NCBI GenBank assembly: GCA_031270585.1
Contig: JAISXK010000049.1
Location: 1-9,945 of the forward strand
Source: Clostridiales bacterium
GTDB taxonomy: Bacteria > Bacillota > Clostridia > Christensenellales > CAG-138
Direction of reading: 5' to 3'
Length of the DNA: 9,945 nucleotides
Shown piece after piece: positions 7,463 to 9,945 of this stretch (positions within the stretch are counted from its first letter, which is position 1; every line of letters starts with the position of its first letter). A program made the position numbers and the translations under genes. Below the pieces are notes generated by a model. The model searched no databases. It was not told the DNA's origin and saw only the letters and a list, made by a program, of their open reading frames with translations.

Positions 7463-7594
7463 ATGAAACGTAAAATCGATAAGAGATTATTGGACTGGAA
7501 AAATAGTTCCAGGCGAATGCCCTTGCTGATAAACGGGGCGCGTCACATCTTTAGGCTGTCCAGTTCCTCCATCATAGCCCGCCGCCGAGGATAG
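7463..7594 (+). pseudogene. 5' remnant of an AAA ATPase gene (ATP-binding protein, DUF4143 type)
   Basis: The frame from the ATG at 7463 begins 'MKRKIDKRLLDWKNSSRR' and continues to 'LLINGAR'. This is the usual start of the large bacterial AAA ATPase family with a C-terminal DUF4143 domain, where 'KRK(I/L)xxxLLxWK' is followed by 'GARQVGKT'. Identity fails right after 'GAR', just before the Walker A glycine-rich loop. Past about 7545 the frame runs antisense through the SWIM gene to a TAG at 7592-7594, giving a 43-codon hybrid with no ATPase core. Intact family members are several hundred residues long, so over 90% of the gene is gone. The promoter and ribosome binding site are preserved, which suggests a recent deletion or insertion. 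The family match rests on about 28 residues and is recognised from memory. Confidence 0.6.
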
Positions 7595-9198
7595 GTGGCC
7601 ATCAAATCCCTTTTCAAAGCCTTTGCGCTTACCGCGCCGCAGGCCTTTTGGTAGTGGCGCATCAAGCCGCACAACTTTTGGTATTGCTTCCTGCCATTGG
7701 CCTGCTCAGCCTGCCGGCGGATGTATGCCGCAAACAGGGGATCAAGCTCCTTTTGATAGGCCGGAATCAAATGCGGATAGAGGCGTTCCAAAGCAGGCGG
7801 GTATTCCCGGCAATAGCGAAGCAGCCGATCATAAAGCTTTTCCGCAACCAACAATTGCACATAAGCATGATGCCTGTAGCGGCCATGCTCCAGCGCGAGC
7901 AGGAGCCGGTTCAGCACAGGGGGCCATTCTTCTGGAGGATACAGCTTTTTTAGGCGTGTATAATACGCGAACGCGCCATCTGTCACAAAGTCTTCTGCCA
8001 ATTTGCGCATGCCGCCCGTATCGGATTGCTTTTCATAAATCTGGAAGCGGTATGCCATCCAATCCGAAACAAGGCCGGTATGTGTCACATCCGCTTCTTC
8101 TCCATCCAGGCACAGCGCAAGGGCTTTTGCAAGCGCGTTTTTCGCAATGGCAGCCTCGATGGCGATCTTGCGGAAATCGCTGTTATCGAGATGCGCTTCT
8201 ATGTAGGCTTGGGCGGCGGCCGCGCCATCAAAGTGCGCGATCAATCCATGGGTGATTTTCTGCGCTTCACCAGCCCTATGACGGCTGTAATATTCCTTCC
8301 GGTCGTCAGCCTGAAGAGAGAGCAAGTATTCTTCCAGTTGCTTACGCAGCATGGGGTTGCCGCACAGGGGGACGCAGGCCGCTAAAATTTCCATGCGCCA
8401 ATCGTTCCAGCCATCATAGAGTTCGGCGCACGCATGACCGAACAAGAGCGCAAAAAGCTTTTCCGTATCCGGATAAGCTTGCGGCAGATTTTCGATAATA
8501 TCGTTTAATTGACAGATTGCCATAGAGATGGCGCCGCCTGCATGGCCATTCGAATCATCGCAGTTTTCCATCAGATTCATCATCTCTTTCGCTACGAGAA
8601 CGCAAAGGGAGGCGCGGGCCAGGGGGTCGTGTTGCATACCATCCGCCATGCGCAGCACTTCATGGGCGCCTGCGGTGGCGGCCCCCACATCTCTATACTC
8701 CACAAAGCCGCGATGCGTGACGGCCCGGATAGAGCTTTTGATCAGGGCTTTTGCGTGTTTGACGGCGTCCTTCTTTTGAGAGAAACGCAACAGCAGGGAC
8801 TCTTCCATTTGCCCATCTCTTTGGGCATATTCCAGCAACACGGATAGCAGCGTGCTTTTGTCCAGCTTGCCCAGCACATCGGCAAGCGTTTCTTTGGGCT
8901 CTTTGGGGCGTTTCTTTGCCGCCATATTCTGCTTTGGCGCTTTGCGCAACGCATAGAATACCGCTGCCTGGTGCTTGCAGAAGGGGCCCCAGTCATACGG
9001 GCAATCGCAAGCGGTTTTTTCAATTTCGCCGGTTTCGGAAAGCGTGACGAGCACAGTATAAAGATCGCTTCCTCTGACCTCGACAATCCACTCCTCACCA
9101 TCGAACTCCAAAGAGGAAACGCATCCGGAGGTGTAATAGTCGTAACCGCGCCGGAGGATTTTATCCTCAAAATAATCTTCAAAATCGTTGAGATTCAT
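7543..9198 (-). CDS. SWIM zinc-finger domain protein
   Basis: The 551-aa product begins 'MNLNDFEDYFEDKILRRG', the usual opening of bacterial SWIM proteins. The SWIM finger has the expected CxCx(n)CxH pattern at Cys64, Cys66, Cys74 and His76 ('ACDCPYDWGPFCKH'). SWIM fingers are thought to bind DNA or protein, and in bacteria often accompany SNF2-type helicases; none is visible here. From about residue 105 to the end the protein looks helical and repeat-like, with no catalytic motif I recognise. The frame opens at a TTG at 9243, but the ATG at 9198 fits the family start better. No Shine-Dalgarno sequence precedes it. The stop (7545-7543) lies exactly where the broken plus-strand ATPase gene loses identity, so the last residues or the stop may come from that junction. 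The gene lies upstream of the recombinase on the same strand. Its cellular role is unknown. Confidence 0.85.
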   Translation of the reverse strand: MNLNDFEDYFEDKILRRGYDYYTSGCVSSLEFDGEEWIVEVRGSDLYTVLVTLSETGEIEKTACDCPYDWGPFCKHQAAVFYALRKAPKQNMAAKKRPKEPKETLADVLGKLDKSTLLSVLLEYAQRDGQMEESLLLRFSQKKDAVKHAKALIKSSIRAVTHRGFVEYRDVGAATAGAHEVLRMADGMQHDPLARASLCVLVAKEMMNLMENCDDSNGHAGGAISMAICQLNDIIENLPQAYPDTEKLFALLFGHACAELYDGWNDWRMEILAACVPLCGNPMLRKQLEEYLLSLQADDRKEYYSRHRAGEAQKITHGLIAHFDGAAAAQAYIEAHLDNSDFRKIAIEAAIAKNALAKALALCLDGEEADVTHTGLVSDWMAYRFQIYEKQSDTGGMRKLAEDFVTDGAFAYYTRLKKLYPPEEWPPVLNRLLLALEHGRYRHHAYVQLLVAEKLYDRLLRYCREYPPALERLYPHLIPAYQKELDPLFAAYIRRQAEQANGRKQYQKLCGLMRHYQKACGAVSAKALKRDLMATYPRRRAMMEELDSLKM

Positions 9199-9204
9199 AC
9201 TGAT

Positions 9205-9233
9205 AATATACGCTGAATATGAAATTGTTTCAA
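9205..9233 (-). promoter_or_regulatory. Promoter for the SWIM gene, giving a near-leaderless transcript
   Basis: On the minus strand, TTGAAA (9233-9228) and TATATT (9210-9205) each match consensus at 5 of 6 positions, with the ideal 17-bp spacer. A start site 6-7 nt downstream would fall at about 9199-9198, on the ATG itself. This fits the absence of a ribosome binding site before that ATG, unless another promoter further upstream is used. Confidence 0.55.
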
Positions 9234-9291
9234 TATAAAACAAGCCTTTGCAGATGTTTTATCGGGAGGAGCACTTTCGGATAGAGTATGA

Positions 9292-9332
9292 ATGCGTATG
9301 AGATGCGTATTCGTATGATGCAAATACGCATC
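9292..9332. repeat. ATGCGTAT repeat cluster with a 10-bp inverted repeat
   Basis: ATGCGTAT occurs directly at 9292-9299 and 9303-9310, an 11-bp period, and inverted as ATACGCAT at 9324-9331. The second copy and the inverted copy extend to a perfect 10-bp inverted repeat, GATGCGTATT (9302-9311) and AATACGCATC (9323-9332), around an 11-nt loop. It lies between the 60-aa gene and the SWIM promoter. It may be an operator, a hairpin ending the upstream transcript, or a recombination site; the sequence does not decide. Confidence 0.6.
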
Positions 9333-9339
9333 CGAGCAA

Positions 9340-9360
9340 GCGCTCCCGCTACAGGAGCGC
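9340..9360 (-). terminator. Hairpin at the 3' end of the 60-aa gene, possible weak terminator
   Basis: GCGCTCC (9340-9346) and GGAGCGC (9354-9360) form a perfect 7-bp stem with a 7-nt loop. It overlaps the stop codon (9351-9349) of the minus-strand 60-aa gene. On that strand it is followed by TTGCTCGG rather than a T-run, so it would be a weak terminator or a 3'-end stabilising hairpin. Confidence 0.35.
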
Positions 9361-9531
9361 CTCTTTCGCATCCTGGATTTGCTTTCCGCCTTCTCCATGT
9401 GGTTCAAGCGGAACACCCTCTCGTATCAGTGCTTCTACGATAATTTTCGTGAGGCGCCTGATGGTTTCCTCTTCCGCATTGGGATTATGGAATGTGATAT
9501 GTAAGGTTTCATGGGGCTTTTTCTTTTTCAC
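9349..9531 (-). CDS. Small conserved-looking protein with HITFHNPN motif, function unknown
   Basis: The predicted 60-aa product starts with a lysine run (KKKK), then a beta-like stretch 'TLHITFHNPN', an acidic 'AEEE', and an amphipathic helix 'TIRRLTKIIVEALIREG'. It ends in a polar tail. I have an impression of similar small proteins encoded beside serine recombinases in Bacillota, but cannot confirm it here. The frame is open to 9627, yet the GTG at 9531 is chosen: AAAGGAGG (9546-9539) sits 7 nt ahead of it, a near-perfect site. A GTG at 9537 is too close to that site. Upstream lies a strong terminator, so the gene probably has its own promoter. It is on the same strand as the SWIM and recombinase genes. 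Small size and basic start would suit a DNA-binding or accessory protein, which is inference only. Confidence 0.6.
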   Translation of the reverse strand: MKKKKPHETLHITFHNPNAEEETIRRLTKIIVEALIREGVPLEPHGEGGKQIQDAKEALL

Positions 9532-9538
9532 CAGCACG

Positions 9539-9546
9539 CCTCCTTT
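9539..9546 (-). promoter_or_regulatory. Strong Shine-Dalgarno deciding the GTG start of the 60-aa gene
   Basis: AAAGGAGG on the minus strand is almost fully complementary to the 16S rRNA 3' end. Its 7-nt spacing selects the GTG at 9531 over the GTG at 9537 and over the ATG at 9627. Confidence 0.7.
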
Positions 9547-9628
9547 CGCGATACTTGATACCAATATATATGCGATATGGCCGGATAGCTTGCCCGCAAA
9601 TGCTGAATTATTTCTGTAGAACGGCATG

Positions 9629-9655
9629 AAAAAACAGGCGAATCTTTGCCTGTTT
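9629..9655 (-). terminator. Rho-independent terminator after the abiE-like genes
   Basis: AAACAGGC (9632-9639) and GCCTGTTT (9648-9655) form an 8-bp perfect stem with an 8-nt loop. On the minus strand the stem runs into TTTTTT (9634-9629). It would stop transcripts coming from the antitoxin and toxin remnant at 9681-9945 and isolate the 60-aa gene. Confidence 0.75.
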
Positions 9656-9680
9656 ACATTTTGGGCGTATTACCCCTGTA

Positions 9681-9788
9681 TTATTTTTTTACGTATATGC
9701 TGGGCACTATGATGATTGTATTGGCAACTCCTTCAGTTAGAAGGGAATGCCCTGTGTGTTGGTTATTCAGTTGCGTTGCTGTTCTCAC
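9681..9788 (-). pseudogene. Truncated start of an AbiEii-type toxin gene
   Basis: A GTG start at 9788 overlaps the antitoxin stop as GTGA, the coupling usual for abiEi-abiEii pairs. The product begins (M)RTATQLN, close to the '(M)(K/R)TAMQLK' opening of AbiEii-type nucleotidyltransferase toxins. It then diverges into 'NQHTGHSLLTEG' and stops after 35 residues at the TAA at 9683-9681. Family members are usually several hundred residues long and carry their nucleotidyltransferase motif beyond this point, so no toxin activity is expected. An imperfect inverted repeat (9723-9751) lies in the diverged part and may mark the rearrangement. The call rests on position, overlap and about eight residues, so it is moderate at best. 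Confidence 0.5.
9723..9751. repeat. Imperfect 12-bp inverted repeat within the toxin remnant
   Basis: GGCAACTCCTTC (9723-9734) pairs with GAAGGGAATGCC (9740-9751) around AGTTA, with about three imperfect positions. It sits downstream of the point where the toxin-like frame loses identity. It could be the end of a small mobile element, a deletion footprint or a folded RNA element. Confidence 0.45.
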
Positions 9789-9945
9789 AGCAGAACCTCC
9801 AGATAACTTTTAATAACATTTGTGACGCGAAATTGCTTTGCATAGGACATAAGCAAATTCAGGTTCTTATCGGGTCGTTTGGCGTAGCGTTTCATTGCGT
9901 CCGTGACGATTGCAATATCCATTTGCTTACGGCTTCGGATACAGT
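9785..9945 (-). CDS. AbiEi-type antitoxin, C-terminal end (partial, runs off the right edge)
   Basis: Only the last 52 codons are in the window. They read 'CIRSRKQMDIAIVTDAMKRY' followed by 'AKRPDKNLNLLMSYAKQFRV' and end in 'KSYLEVLL'. This matches the C-terminal end of AbiEi-type antitoxins of type IV toxin-antitoxin systems, where a 'CD-RSRxxMD' segment precedes a helical 'KRYAKRxDKNL' part and a 'YLEVLL' terminus. AbiEi represses its own operon through an N-terminal winged helix (outside this window) and counteracts the AbiEii nucleotidyltransferase toxin; the pair gives abortive phage infection or plasmid stabilisation. The gene overlaps the toxin start by GTGA, but that toxin is cut short, so this antitoxin is apparently an orphan. 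Whether its own N-terminus is intact cannot be seen. The family call is from memory of the conserved tail. Confidence 0.75.
   Translation of the reverse strand, partial: CIRSRKQMDIAIVTDAMKRYAKRPDKNLNLLMSYAKQFRVTNVIKSYLEVLL

Noticed and set aside
6823..7473. Plus-strand open frame of 216 codons opposite the recombinase N-terminal half
   Set aside because: It is antisense to the catalytic domain, with His/Val/Gly-rich shadow composition and no family features.
9198..9243. SWIM gene start at the upstream TTG (9243)
   Set aside because: The added 15 residues are not typical of the family, no ribosome binding site precedes the TTG, and the best promoter lies inside this stretch.
9531..9627. Start of the 60-aa gene at the ATG at 9627
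   Set aside because: The near-perfect Shine-Dalgarno at 9546-9539 points to the GTG at 9531, and nothing precedes the ATG at 9627 except the terminator.
1..9945. CRISPR array, tRNA, rRNA or complete insertion sequence
   Set aside because: No regular repeat-spacer pattern, cloverleaf, ribosomal RNA motif or transposase other than the serine recombinase was seen on reading both strands.

Overview
The window looks like a moderately GC-rich Gram-positive chromosome, probably a Bacillota/Clostridia-type gut or anaerobe genome. The reasons are the RecD2-type helicase without RecBC, a ComF-type gene, a secreted protein with a sortase-like C-terminus, a large serine recombinase with a clostridial look, and AGGAGG-type ribosome binding sites. 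No rRNA or tRNA allows a finer placement.

Left part, about 1-5620, appears to be ordinary chromosome. A large secreted, membrane-anchored surface protein (13-1932, +) is built from two tandem pairs of beta-rich repeats. It ends tail-to-tail, with a 4-nt overlap, against a small multi-pass membrane protein (1929-2570, -). A divergent region of about 200 bp separates the membrane gene from a two-gene operon: recD2 helicase (2766-4973, +) and comF-type phosphoribosyltransferase (4970-5620, +). These two are translationally coupled by an ATGA overlap, and both fit DNA uptake or repair.

Right part, about 5791-9945, is accessory DNA and becomes more AT-rich toward the right edge. All intact genes here lie on the minus strand. 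In transcription order they are: the C-terminal end of an AbiEi-type antitoxin (running off the right edge), a toxin start (abiEii-like) cut to 35 codons, a rho-independent terminator, a 60-aa protein of a small 'HITFHNPN' type, a SWIM zinc-finger protein, and a large serine recombinase. Between the last two, on the plus strand, is a well-formed promoter driving only the first ~28 codons of an AAA ATPase of the DUF4143 type. That gene is cut off immediately before its Walker A motif, at the 3' end of the SWIM gene.

The most interesting reading is a mobile or decayed defence-type island inserted beside comF. It has a complete recombinase and two genes broken very near their 5' ends, which leaves an antitoxin without an evident toxin and an active-looking promoter with no gene. 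Secondary points are a degenerate sortase signal in the surface protein, a cluster of ATGCGTAT repeats and hairpins upstream of the SWIM gene, and a SWIM promoter placed so that its transcript would be close to leaderless. No CRISPR array, complete insertion sequence, tRNA or rRNA was seen.
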